Source: Paenibacillus sp. FSL H8-0079 (GTDB lineage: Bacteria; Bacillota; Bacilli; Paenibacillales; Paenibacillaceae). Taken from it: a stretch of 64,000 nucleotides of DNA. Position numbers and translations under genes: made by a program. The notes beneath the pieces are model-generated. The model did no database searches, had not been told where the DNA came from, and saw only the letters and a program-made list of their open reading frames with translations. The DNA is taken from assembly GCF_037991315.1 (NCBI RefSeq), contig NZ_CP150300.1:6386001-6450000 (forward strand), read 5' to 3'. Position 1 is the stretch's first letter. The number at the start of each line of letters is the position of its first letter. Of the stretch, positions 42,376-50,550 are shown piece after piece.

Positions 42376-43281
42376 TTACCAAAGTGACATTTTGGTCAGG
42401 CGCCGGGTCATGGAATTGGCTGCAAAGACAAGCACAAATGTGATAATGGAGTTGAACAAACCCACTGCTGTGGCGAAGCCGTAGTTCTGTCCCTCAATCC
42501 CCATCCGGTAGACGTAGGTCGACAATACATCGGCGGTTTCATAGGTGGCTCCATTGTAGAGCAGATATACTTTCTCGAAGCCTACGCTCATAATGCCGCC
42601 AAGCGACAGGAGCAGGAGGATGACAATCGTTGGTTTGATGCTGGGAAGGGTCAGGTGCCAGAGCTCCTGAAACTTGTTGACCCCGTCAATTTTGCCGGAA
42701 TCGTACATCTCGGGATCAATGCCCATAATGGCTGCAATGTAGATGATGGAGCTGAAGCCGAAGCTCTGCCAGATGTCTGAACTGGTGAAGATGGTCCGAA
42801 ACCAGCCAGCCTCCATCATGAAGTTCACTTTGTCCATGCCAAGCTTGGCGATCAGCGTGTTCACGATACCGTCTGTTGGTGACAGGAAGTTGATAATCAT
42901 GCCGGCTACAACGACGGTGGAGATGAAGTGGGGAAGATACGTAACGGTCTGGGCAAATCGCTTGAATGTGCGGTTCTTGATCTCTACGATGCAGACCGCG
43001 AACAGAATAGGGATGGAGAAGCCAAACAGGAGCGGTAGAAATGCGAGCAAAAACGTGTTACGCAGCAACCGCCAGAAGTAGATGGAATTCACGAACTGCT
43101 CAAACCAGCGAAGGCCCACCCAGTCCCCGCTAAACATGCCCTGCCCCGGAAGAAAATTGCGAAATGCCAATAGCACGCCAGGCATCGGGAGGTACATAAA
43201 AATAAGGTAATACAGAAAGATTGGCGAGAACATCAGCAACAGATACTTATCCCTTCTGATCAGGCTGAACAACGTGGACAT
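42376..43281 (-). CDS. Sugar ABC transporter permease (LplB-like)
   Basis: A 301-residue permease with six predicted helices. RRDKYLLLMFSPIFLYYLIFMYLPMPGVLLAF is the typical LplB opening, and DGVNKFQELWHLTLPSIKPTIVILLLLSLG is the EAA loop. The ATG at 43281 was chosen because AAGGTG lies 9 nt upstream and the protein then starts like its relatives; a TTG at 43341 gives a longer frame but runs through a predicted operator. It is the first gene of the leftward pectin locus. Confidence 0.9.
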   Translation of the reverse strand: MSTLFSLIRRDKYLLLMFSPIFLYYLIFMYLPMPGVLLAFRNFLPGQGMFSGDWVGLRWFEQFVNSIYFWRLLRNTFLLAFLPLLFGFSIPILFAVCIVEIKNRTFKRFAQTVTYLPHFISTVVVAGMIINFLSPTDGIVNTLIAKLGMDKVNFMMEAGWFRTIFTSSDIWQSFGFSSIIYIAAIMGIDPEMYDSGKIDGVNKFQELWHLTLPSIKPTIVILLLLSLGGIMSVGFEKVYLLYNGATYETADVLSTYVYRMGIEGQNYGFATAVGLFNSIITFVLVFAANSMTRRLTKMSLW

Positions 43282-43317
43282 GCGTCTCTTCACCTTAAAT
43301 CGCTTCCCTTCGTTCAT

Positions 43318-43335
43318 AATTACAACGTTTGAATT
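43318..43335. promoter_or_regulatory. LacI-type operator, promoter-proximal
   Basis: AATTACAACGTTTGAATT is CG-centred and symmetric at 16 of 18 positions. It lies downstream of the predicted promoter and upstream of the permease ATG. Confidence 0.7.
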
Positions 43336-43402
43336 TTTCAATAAAATTCATGATCAGTTCACTGACACGTTTATTATTCAACCCATCTACATTTTGTAAC
43401 AA

Positions 43403-43432
43403 CCTATATTAATTTGCGTAATAATTAGACAA
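43403..43432 (-). promoter_or_regulatory. Candidate promoter of the pectin locus
   Basis: On the minus strand TTGTCT (43432-43427) and TATAGG (43408-43403) are 18 bp apart. The start would lie near 43396, between the two LacI-type palindromes. Confidence 0.4.
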
Positions 43433-43492
43433 TTGCTTGGAATAGTCCTCCTTACACCGTAGTTATTTCTCTTCAATGCTTACCAATACCAC

Positions 43493-43510
43493 AATTACAA
43501 CGTTGTAATT
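43493..43510. promoter_or_regulatory. LacI-type operator, upstream
   Basis: AATTACAACGTTGTAATT is a perfect 18-bp palindrome with a central CG, the LacI-family hallmark. It is 175 bp from the related site at 43318-43335, an arrangement that allows DNA looping. Confidence 0.78.
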
Positions 43511-43520
43511 TTACCTTAAA

Positions 43521-43534
43521 TGTATACGCTTACA
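43521..43534. promoter_or_regulatory. cre-like site for catabolite control
   Basis: TGTATACGCTTACA fits the CcpA consensus TGWNANCGNTNWCA with one mismatch. It lies upstream of the pectin promoter, about 125 bp before the predicted start. Confidence 0.45.
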
Positions 43535-43786
43535 TAAACTTTTTCCCATCTTAGCAAAGTCTACATCGTTTGGCAACAACAAAATTCAGTGTCATGCTGT
43601 AACGTTCTGAATACAGTCCCCCATACGCGAGACTGCCCATTATAATCTACACGTGATTCCGATACTCCATTGCTTCCTCGTCATATTGGAACGGTAAGAA
43701 CAGCGTAATGAGCGTTGAAACCTCTTTCGTTTTGTGACTACAATACACCTAGGACAATTGAGGATAACAGAAGGAAGGAATAACGC
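43535..43786. other. Intergenic stretch, pectin locus to ABC ATPase gene
   Basis: It holds the AGAAGGAAGG ribosome site of the ATPase gene at its right end. No other gene or clear structure was seen. Confidence 0.4.
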
Positions 43787-44569
43787 ATGATTATTGATGT
43801 ACAGCATGTCACGTGGAAAAGGGGCCCTCTCACCCTGCTGAACGATGTCAACTGGCAGGTTAATAACGGTGAACACTGGGCATTGCTTGGCCTGAATGGC
43901 TCCGGCAAAACAACACTCCTGAACATGATCACCGGATATCTCTGGCCAACCGAAGGCAAGATATCCGTGTTAGGCCATGAATATGGCGATGTGGATCTGA
44001 GAGAGCTTCGCAAATCCATTGGCTGGGTCAGCTCATCTCTGCAAGAGAAATTGCACGGCACAGACCGCACACAGTATGTGGTGATCAGCGGTAAACATGC
44101 CACCATTGGCTTATATGACAAGTTGTCAGATGATGATCTGGATCAGGCACAAGAATTAATGCGAACACTGGGCTGTCAGCACCTGTGGGACCGGGAATAT
44201 CGCACCTGTTCTCAAGGCGAGAAACAGAAACTTCTCATTGCCCGAGCACTCATGGCCAATCCGCGCGTACTCATTCTGGACGAGCCTTGCAATGGACTGG
44301 ATCTGTTCTCAAGAGAGCGACTGCTGGAGAGCATCCGTGAATTATCCCAGCGTCCGGATACTCCTTCACTCATCTATGTCACCCATCATACCGAGGAAAT
44401 ATTGCCCGTATTCAGTCACAGCCTCTTGCTGCGCCGAGGCGAAGTCGTCAGTAGTGGATTAACCGGCGATCTGATGAACACGGAAGTGCTGAGCAACTTC
44501 TTCGAGGCACCTGTTGAAGTTGATCGGCATGGAGAACGTGTCTATGTCAGAGCTGCAGCGGATTCATAA
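43787..44569 (+). CDS. Stand-alone ABC ATP-binding protein (YlmA-like)
   Basis: A 260-residue ATPase. Walker A is LGLNGSGKTTLLN (about 37-49), the signature motif is the variant TCSQGEKQK, Walker B is VLILDEPCNGLDL, and the switch His is in YVTHHTEE. HEHW-type EHWALLG before Walker A resembles B. subtilis YlmA and the ModF-like group. No permease is encoded nearby, and the gene is monocistronic with its own terminator. A role in transport or in a translation-linked process cannot be decided from sequence. Confidence 0.85.
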   Translation: MIIDVQHVTWKRGPLTLLNDVNWQVNNGEHWALLGLNGSGKTTLLNMITGYLWPTEGKISVLGHEYGDVDLRELRKSIGWVSSSLQEKLHGTDRTQYVVISGKHATIGLYDKLSDDDLDQAQELMRTLGCQHLWDREYRTCSQGEKQKLLIARALMANPRVLILDEPCNGLDLFSRERLLESIRELSQRPDTPSLIYVTHHTEEILPVFSHSLLLRRGEVVSSGLTGDLMNTEVLSNFFEAPVEVDRHGERVYVRAAADS

Positions 44570-44615
44570 TCGCGTGGTTATACACAGCAAATGTATCAAA
44601 GGTCACGGAACAGAA

Positions 44616-44670
44616 GAGTAAAAAGCCCAATATCTTATCCACATGTGGATAGTTTTCGGGCTTTTTACTC
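44616..44670. terminator. Terminator after the ABC ATPase gene
   Basis: A 13-bp stem GAGTAAAAAGCCC/GGGCTTTTTACTC (44616-44628 with 44658-44670) encloses a TTATCCACATGTGGATA hairpin. It is symmetric and may serve both strands. Confidence 0.82.
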
Positions 44671-44761
44671 CTATATCTAGTGTTATCCACCGTTTCCTGT
44701 GTAGAACTTTCTGCTTTTTGAGTATAACTTAGCTATGTCCTTCTATATTCTTCTCCACGAT

Positions 44762-45490
44762 CTATTTCCGGGCAGCCAGGAAAAGAAACAATGGAATACG
44801 CTGCCTGCGCAGATAGGTTTCCTCGTTTACAAAATGAGCACGCTGTGGTGCTGACTCGCGCAAATGTTCCACACGGAACCCCGCTCGTTGCAATGCCATA
44901 TAGTACGATTCAATGGAACGATGCATCTTTCTCACAGAACCGCCAAGCCACTGCTGCTCACGAAATCCTTCCACAAAATACTGATCAACCACCCAATCGG
45001 TTCGAGTCCCGGAGGGTTGCAACGTGGACGTGATCACAGGGTGTTCTACCGAAAATATGAATGTGCCCTTCTCTTTCAAGGTATCGTATATGTTGCGGAA
45101 CAGGCTGTCCACATCCTCAATATAGTGAATGGCAAGTCTCGATATGACCAGATCATACACTCCCGCCGGGTAGGACCAGTCTTCCATGAACGCTTGCTCG
45201 ATCCGGGCATTCAATCCTTTTACTGATTCGTTAGCTGCCTGAATCATATTCACCGAACCTTCAATCCCAGTATAGGTTGCACCTTCGCGCTCTCTACTCA
45301 GTAATTCTGAGGCGAACCTTGCATCTCCACAACCGAGATCCAATATATTCTTTCCAGCAACGTCTCCGATCAACTCCAGCATTACAGGCTTCTCCAATGT
45401 ATCATTGGCGTTCTCCTGCCACTTGCGACGTTCCATATACTTTTCGAAATTCGCCTCATTATCGTAAAAGTCTGATCCTCTGCCCTTCAT
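44762..45490 (-). CDS. Class I SAM-dependent methyltransferase
   Basis: A 242-residue cytoplasmic methyltransferase. Motif I is ILDLGCGDARFASELL (about 49-64), the acidic residue after strand 2 is in YTGIEGS, and YDLVISRLAIHYIEDVDSLFRNIYDTLKEKGTFIFSVEHPV covers motifs IV to VI. The IEDVDSLF segment is typical of small-molecule methyltransferases. GGAGGG precedes the ATG. The gene is alone. The substrate is unknown. Confidence 0.87.
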   Translation of the reverse strand: MKGRGSDFYDNEANFEKYMERRKWQENANDTLEKPVMLELIGDVAGKNILDLGCGDARFASELLSREREGATYTGIEGSVNMIQAANESVKGLNARIEQAFMEDWSYPAGVYDLVISRLAIHYIEDVDSLFRNIYDTLKEKGTFIFSVEHPVITSTLQPSGTRTDWVVDQYFVEGFREQQWLGGSVRKMHRSIESYYMALQRAGFRVEHLRESAPQRAHFVNEETYLRRQRIPLFLFLAARK

Positions 45491-45588
45491 TCCAGTGACC
45501 CTCCATTTCGGATAAGCATACTCCTATTTACAGCCTGTAAGAGTATACAGAATATGGATGTGCCTGGCTATAACAAAAAGGCTGTTGT

Positions 45589-46068
45589 CTATTCGAGATT
45601 ATCCATGTAGGGTCGCCGTCCACCCTTTTTGACAAATTTCCAGTCCACTTCAATGTTATGACGCATCTTTCTGAGAAGATGAATAGCTGTCTCGATCTCT
45701 TCCTCCGTTAGACCGTCCAGCGTCACCTGATCTGAATGCACGCCCTCTTTACGAATAAATTCCCATGCTTCAAGCCCACTTTCTGTGGGATACAACACCT
45801 TATTCTTCTTATTACCCATTGCTGGCTGTTTAATAATGAATCCATCCGATTCGAGTTTGCTAATGGCTCTGGCCGCCGTCGTGCGATCCACTTTGATCAG
45901 TTCAGCGAGCTGATTCGGAATAATGCCCGGATTCTCACAGATTCGATATAGATATAGATATTGTCCACGGGAAAGGTTCAGATGCTGAAACTCAACATTA
46001 CTGATGGAATCCAGACAGCGGGCAATCATACCAATCTCACGCAGCACTTCTTTTTTCTCAGTCAACAC
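45589..46068 (-). CDS. MarR-family transcriptional regulator
   Basis: A 159-residue winged-helix regulator: LNLSRGQYLYLYRICENPGIIPNQLAELIKVDRTTAARAISKLESDGFIIKQ and the wing KNKVLYPTESG. The GTG at 46068 was chosen because AGGGG lies 7 nt before it and the protein then has the family length; the frame to 46260 would add 64 unrelated residues and cover a perfect operator-like palindrome. It is divergent from the GNAT gene and probably controls it and itself. Confidence 0.88.
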   Translation of the reverse strand: MLTEKKEVLREIGMIARCLDSISNVEFQHLNLSRGQYLYLYRICENPGIIPNQLAELIKVDRTTAARAISKLESDGFIIKQPAMGNKKNKVLYPTESGLEAWEFIRKEGVHSDQVTLDGLTEEEIETAIHLLRKMRHNIEVDWKFVKKGGRRPYMDNLE

Positions 46069-46084
46069 ATTCACGCCCCTATTA

Positions 46085-46108
46085 AATTGTTGCATTCGCA
46101 ACATAATT
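46085..46108. promoter_or_regulatory. Candidate MarR operator
   Basis: GTTGCATTCGCAAC (46089-46102) is a perfect dyad with a 4-bp centre, extended by AATT on both sides with one offset base. It lies 17 bp upstream of the regulator's GTG start. A second dyad TTGAA-N5-TTCAA is at about 46125-46139. Confidence 0.65.
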
Positions 46109-46262
46109 GATGGTATAACTACAGTTGAATTGGTTTCAATTTTAAACATATAGCTCAAATAGCTCAAACCGTATGCATGGAACGAAAATCGTCCCATCTT
46201 CCTGTTATGTATCAGTTTATCACGCCAGGATAATATTACGATGACCCAAAGGAGAAACATTC

Positions 46263-46703
46263 ATGAATATAACCATTGTTGAAGTTAATAACCAGGAATT
46301 GCTTGATGCCTGCTTCGCGATTCGCACAGCTATTTTTGTTGAAGAACAAGGTGTACCCGCTACGGATGAATTCGACGCTTATGATAAATTAGACGCTGAA
46401 GCACGTCACATTCTGCTCTATGTTGACGGTGTACCTGCCGCCTCTTCCAGACTACGCGTGGTGGAACAGGTCGCCAAATTGGAACGAATCTGTGTCATGC
46501 TCGATTACCGCAAACATGGTCTGGGTCGTGTGCTGATCGACAAGTTGGAGCAGATGGCTCTCGCTCAGGGGCTTGAAAAGGCCAAGCTGCACGCACAGGT
46601 ACAAGCTTCCGGGTTCTACGAACGTCTCGGATATACGCCTGCGTCGGACGTATTTATGGAAGATGGCATTCCCCATCTGCTGATGACCAAAAAACTAAAA
46701 TAA
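46263..46703 (+). CDS. GNAT N-acetyltransferase (ElaA/YjcF-like)
   Basis: A 146-residue acetyl-CoA-dependent transferase. FAIRTAIFVEEQGVPATDEFDAYD is the opening of the ElaA/YjcF group, and KLERICVMLDYRKHGLGRVLIDKLEQMA holds the acetyl-CoA loop R-K-H-G-L-G. The C-terminal strand SGFYERLGYTPASDVFMEDGIPH is typical. GGAGAAA precedes the ATG. It is divergent from the MarR gene. The substrate is unknown. Confidence 0.9.
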   Translation: MNITIVEVNNQELLDACFAIRTAIFVEEQGVPATDEFDAYDKLDAEARHILLYVDGVPAASSRLRVVEQVAKLERICVMLDYRKHGLGRVLIDKLEQMALAQGLEKAKLHAQVQASGFYERLGYTPASDVFMEDGIPHLLMTKKLK

Positions 46704-46712
46704 TGACACCCC

Positions 46713-46758
46713 AAAAACGCCTCTGTCATCACTTCTCAGTGATATACAGAGGCGTTTT
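46713..46758 (+). terminator. Terminator of the GNAT gene
   Basis: AAAACGCCTCTGT pairs with ACAGAGGCGTTTT (46714-46726 with 46746-46758), with an inner ATCACT/AGTGAT stem. Confidence 0.87.
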
Positions 46759-46870
46759 GTATTCAGGTAACGCATTTGTGATCCAACAACGGTAAATGGC
46801 ACATACAGAGTACAAGCACTGATTATAGCAACCCACGCATCCTATTTATCTGCCAGCCCCGCGTTGTGTC

Positions 46871-47965
46871 TTATCCCAGTGCCAGACGGCCTGGCTCGGA
46901 TTCGACAGCGTTGTTCTTCATTTGTTTACTGCGCAACTGTCCGCAGGCAGCATCGATATCGGTACCATGCTCCATACGTACAGTGGAGTTGATGTTGTTC
47001 TTTTTGAGCGTATCATAGAAGCCCAGAATCGACTCTTCTGTACTCCGTTGATACTGACTATGCTCATCCACCGGATTGTATGGGATCAAATTCACACTGA
47101 CCATACTTCTGCGACTGGACAACAGTTCAGCCAGCTCCGCTGCATGCTCACGCTGATCGTTAACATCACGTAGCAGGATGTACTCAAACATGATGCGTTT
47201 GTTCGTCGTAGCCAGATAATAATCCACCGCATCCATCAATTGCTCGATCGGGAAAGCCCGATTGATCTTCATGATGTGTGTGCGTAGTTCATTATTCGGT
47301 GCATGGAGAGAGATCGCCAGGTTAACCTGCAGACTGCTGTCTGCAAATTCCTTGATCTTGTCCGGAAGGCCACTCGTGGATACAGTAATCCGTTTGGCGG
47401 CCAATGCCAGTCCTTTGCGATCCTTGATGACTTCGATGAAATTACTCATGTGCTGGAAGTTATCGAACGGTTCGCCGATACCCATCACAACCACGTTTGT
47501 TACCCGCTCGTCTTGACCTGCTGCATCCAGATGTCGCTGTACGTGCATGATCTGTTCCACAATCTCACCAGCGGTCAGGTCACGGCTCTTCTTGATCAGA
47601 CCGCTCGCACAGAAGCTACAGCCGATATTACAGCCGACTTGTGTGGTCACACATACGGTAAGTCCGTATTTTTGCCGCATCAATACTGTCTCTATCAGGT
47701 TGCCGTCCTGCATCCGAAGCAGAAATTTCACGGTACCATCTGCCGACTCCTGCTTCACATGCTCGCTCAGCGAGTTCATTGTGAAATGCTCAGAGAGAAC
47801 GTCCAGACATTCCTGACGGACATCGGTCATCGCAGGAAAATCGTGTGCACGCTCTTGATATAACCATTCCCAGATCCGGGATGCTCGGGATTTTTTCTGC
47901 CCATGCTCCGGCAGCCAGGAACGTAATTGCTCTAATGTTAATCCATATATGGATGATTTGTTCAT
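46871..47965 (-). CDS. rlmN: 23S rRNA (adenine-C2)-methyltransferase RlmN, radical SAM
   Basis: A 364-residue radical-SAM enzyme that methylates C2 of A2503 in 23S rRNA and A37 of some tRNAs. The [4Fe-4S] cysteines are in CNIGCSFC, preceded by VCVTTQVG; the methylated cysteine of the mechanism is near the C terminus in [21 protein letters not shown] and [10 protein letters not shown] are typical. The sequence follows B. subtilis RlmN closely and not Cfr. The ATG at 47965 has AGAGGA 7 nt upstream; a TTG at 47986 does not. It is not next to the rsmB/prpC genes that usually flank rlmN in Bacilli, so it may be a second copy or a relocated gene. Confidence 0.9.
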   Translation of the reverse strand: MNKSSIYGLTLEQLRSWLPEHGQKKSRASRIWEWLYQERAHDFPAMTDVRQECLDVLSEHFTMNSLSEHVKQESADGTVKFLLRMQDGNLIETVLMRQKYGLTVCVTTQVGCNIGCSFCASGLIKKSRDLTAGEIVEQIMHVQRHLDAAGQDERVTNVVVMGIGEPFDNFQHMSNFIEVIKDRKGLALAAKRITVSTSGLPDKIKEFADSSLQVNLAISLHAPNNELRTHIMKINRAFPIEQLMDAVDYYLATTNKRIMFEYILLRDVNDQREHAAELAELLSSRRSMVSVNLIPYNPVDEHSQYQRSTEESILGFYDTLKKNNINSTVRMEHGTDIDAACGQLRSKQMKNNAVESEPGRLALG

Positions 47966-48013
47966 TGTATAATCCTCTTTTCGCAAAAAAGCTATGGCTT
48001 ATCGGTCCTACCC

Positions 48014-48089
48014 AAAAAACCTCTACTCCGTATTGTCCCAAAATTGACGCGGGAAAACAAGGGCTTTTGCATTTCTTCCAAGAGGTTTT
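48014..48089 (-). terminator. Hairpin with T-run between NSS transporter and rlmN
   Basis: Read on the minus strand, AAAACCTCT (48089-48081) pairs with AGAGGTTTT (48024-48016) and runs into six T. The 56-nt loop is long and may fold further. It could end the transporter transcript or attenuate rlmN. Confidence 0.5.
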
Positions 48090-48143
48090 ATCCATGGTAA
48101 ATCTGCACAACAGACAACATTTATGCCTATCTGGTCTTCACTT

Positions 48144-49499
48144 CTAGAAATGAATGATACCGGATGTGTGCAGCAGAACCAACAGAACCAGGATCGGAGC
48201 TACGTAACGCAGCATGAACAGCCACACCCGGAACCATCCGGAACGCAGGCCGGAAGCTTCCGCAGCCGTTTTCCAGAAGTATCCGGCAAAAATCGTCACA
48301 AGCAATCCACCGACAGGCAGCAGGATGTTGGACGCCATAAAGTCCATCCAGTCGAATACACTCTTCGATCCAATTGTCCATTCAGGCAGCAAACCGAGCG
48401 ATAATACGGAAGGGAGTCCCACGATGAAGACCGCGAGTGAAATCACCCATACCGAACGGTTGCGGCTCCAGGACAAACGTTCCATGAAATATTTCACCGG
48501 AACTTCCAGCAAGGATACTGCCGACGTCAATGCCGCGATAGCCAACAGGATAAAGAACAATCCCGCAAACAGGAATCCAAGTGGCATGGCCGAGAAAGCA
48601 GCCGGAAGTGCGATGAAAATCAATGATGGCCCCTGGTCAGGTGCAATCCCGAATGAGAACGTCGTCGGGAAGATAATCAGACCCGCAATGAGCGCATAGA
48701 TCAGGTCACCCGCACCAACGGCAACGGTTGCTGCACCGAGGGATTGATTTTTATCCACATACGAACCGTAGGTTACAAGAATACCCATCCCGAGTGACAG
48801 GGAGAAGAAGGCATGTCCGAGCGCAACCAGTGCGGATTCGGTTGTCAGCTGCGAGAAGTCTGGATTCAGGAAGAAGGATACACCCGCACCTGCACCCGGC
48901 AATGTAACTGCACGGATCATCAGGATAATAAGCAGTACCAACATCGCTGGAATCAATACTTTGTTGAACTTCTCGATTCCATTAGATACGCCTTTGGCAA
49001 CAATCCAGCCTGTAATCAGAACTGAAACCAGTTGCCACACGATTGGCATATAACCGCCTACGAAGGAATTGAACTGTCCGGCATAATCCGGATTGTTAAA
49101 CAATGAACCACTGAAGGAAGTCACTGCATATTGCAATGTCCAGCCCGCAATAATGACATAAAAGGACAGGATGATAAACGGCGTCAATACTTGCAGCAAT
49201 CCCGCTGCGAGCCAACCTTTATGTCCACCAGCTTTGATAAAAGCAGTAGCTGCACTACCTCTGCCACTACGACCAATCGCAAGTTCAGCAAGAAGAACTG
49301 GCAGACCAATCAGCAGCAAACAGACGATGAAGAGCAGGAAAAACGCAGCTCCTCCGTTCTCACCCGTAATGTACGGGAATTTCCACATGTTACCCAGACC
49401 AACCGAACTACCAATAGCGGCAAGAATGAAGCCTGCTTGGGAGAAACGTTCCCCTTTGCTAGCGTTGTCTTGATCCAGATTAGGCTTACTAAAATTCAT
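48144..49499 (-). CDS. Sodium-dependent transporter (NSS/SNF family)
   Basis: A 451-residue membrane protein with about 11 helices of the LeuT fold. The sodium-site opening FSQAGFILAAIGSSVGLGNMWKFPYITGENGG and the GIGLPVLLAELAIGR-like VLLAELAIGRSG segment identify the family, with SLGMGILVTYGSY in helix 6. Bacterial members import amino acids such as tryptophan or leucine with sodium. GGAG precedes the ATG. The gene is monocistronic. The substrate cannot be predicted. Confidence 0.93.
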   Translation of the reverse strand: MNFSKPNLDQDNASKGERFSQAGFILAAIGSSVGLGNMWKFPYITGENGGAAFFLLFIVCLLLIGLPVLLAELAIGRSGRGSAATAFIKAGGHKGWLAAGLLQVLTPFIILSFYVIIAGWTLQYAVTSFSGSLFNNPDYAGQFNSFVGGYMPIVWQLVSVLITGWIVAKGVSNGIEKFNKVLIPAMLVLLIILMIRAVTLPGAGAGVSFFLNPDFSQLTTESALVALGHAFFSLSLGMGILVTYGSYVDKNQSLGAATVAVGAGDLIYALIAGLIIFPTTFSFGIAPDQGPSLIFIALPAAFSAMPLGFLFAGLFFILLAIAALTSAVSLLEVPVKYFMERLSWSRNRSVWVISLAVFIVGLPSVLSLGLLPEWTIGSKSVFDWMDFMASNILLPVGGLLVTIFAGYFWKTAAEASGLRSGWFRVWLFMLRYVAPILVLLVLLHTSGIIHF

Positions 49500-49533
49500 C
49501 GTATCTACTCCATCACTTTAAAGTTTTCCCGTA

Positions 49534-49585
49534 ATTATATACTACTCCACGTGTCAGGTCATTCGAAAATCGAAATTTGTCGAAA
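49534..49585 (-). promoter_or_regulatory. Promoter region of the NSS transporter gene
   Basis: A perfect -10 TATAAT on the minus strand (49539-49534) has a weak -35. Upstream, TCGAAA occurs three times on the plus strand at 49563, 49570 and 49580, a possible regulator site. Confidence 0.4.
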
Positions 49586-49725
49586 TGTTATTTATTTACA
49601 TAAAAATACACACGGAAAACTTCATCCCATAAGTTCCCCTAGAAACAGTATGTGATAAAGTTCAGCTGCCCAACCGTATGAAGTTAAAATGACGTAAACC
49701 ATCCTAAAACTCAAGCTCAATACAA

Positions 49726-49780
49726 TAAAAAAAGAGGTGTCCCCTCAGCCACTTAACGACTGCGGAGCACCTCTATTTTT
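49726..49780 (-). terminator. Terminator near the greA stop
   Basis: On the minus strand AGAGGTG (49775-49769) pairs with CACCTCT (49739-49733), with extra pairs inside, followed by seven T. It begins just after the greA stop. Confidence 0.87.
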
Positions 49781-49783
49781 ATA

Positions 49784-50260
49784 TTACACTTTAATTTGAA
49801 GCAACTCATATTTGATAACGCCCATCGGAGCATTGACATGAATGACGCTGCCCACTTCTTTGCCCATTATCTCCTTGCCCAGCGGGCTCTCGTACGAAAT
49901 TTTATTATCCGCAACATCGGCCTCGGCAGGGCCAACCACTTTATATTCAATCTTCTCGGCGAACTCAATGTCATTAAGCAACACCGTCGATCCAATGCTC
50001 ACTTTGTTGGAGTCTATATTGTCTGAAGAGATGACTCTTGCTTTCGTCAGCATCTTCTCCAAGATCAGAATTCGAGTCTCCATAAAGGCCTGATCATCTT
50101 TGGCTGAATGATACTCACTATTTTCCTTCAGGTCACCGTAACTGATCGCGAGTTTCAGACGAGCTGCCAATTCCTTACGCTTCACCGTCTTCAAATCCTT
50201 CAGTTCGTCCTCCAGCTTTTCCAAGCCTTCCTGTGTCAAAATCACTTCATCATTAGCCAT
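49784..50260 (-). CDS. greA: Transcription elongation factor GreA
   Basis: A 158-residue factor that enters the secondary channel of RNA polymerase and stimulates transcript cleavage in stalled complexes. The N-terminal coiled coil (1-75) has LTQEGLEKLEDELKDLKTVKR and GDLKENSEYHSAKDDQAFMETRI, with the acidic tip residues intact (GDLKENSEY). The C-terminal FKBP-like domain has VSIGSTVLL and SYESPLGKEIMGKEVGS. TAGGAGA precedes the ATG. It is monocistronic; its neighbours are unrelated. Confidence 0.95.
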   Translation of the reverse strand: MANDEVILTQEGLEKLEDELKDLKTVKRKELAARLKLAISYGDLKENSEYHSAKDDQAFMETRILILEKMLTKARVISSDNIDSNKVSIGSTVLLNDIEFAEKIEYKVVGPAEADVADNKISYESPLGKEIMGKEVGSVIHVNAPMGVIKYELLQIKV

Positions 50261-50540
50261 TTTTCCATCTCCTAATCCTGCTATCTATCTATATTCTAAC
50301 CTATATCCACTCCAAAGGGTTAGCATACCCCAGAAAAAGAAATAGCTCATCCATATATTGTATTTCATTGACATCAGTACCATGTTTATCTCTTGAGATG
50401 ATTTTCAAGGCTCTGTTCATTAATTGTACCGTTACAATCTGTTCAACTGATGATGTTGTTTTCGCCCGTTCACTTTTACAATGAACTCAGGGCAGCAGAA
50501 GTTTATAATAATTCGGGCTGCAGCCCAATATATGACTTGA
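50261..50540. other. Intergenic stretch, greA to N-acetyltransferase gene
   Basis: It must carry two divergent promoters. No strong -10/-35 pair, dyad or RNA fold stood out. Confidence 0.35.
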
Positions 50541-50550
50541 GGTGATCTGG

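Noticed and set aside
46871..47965. Possible Cfr-type antibiotic resistance methyltransferase
   Set aside because: Sequence landmarks follow housekeeping RlmN of B. subtilis throughout, including the C-terminal [10 protein letters not shown] segment.
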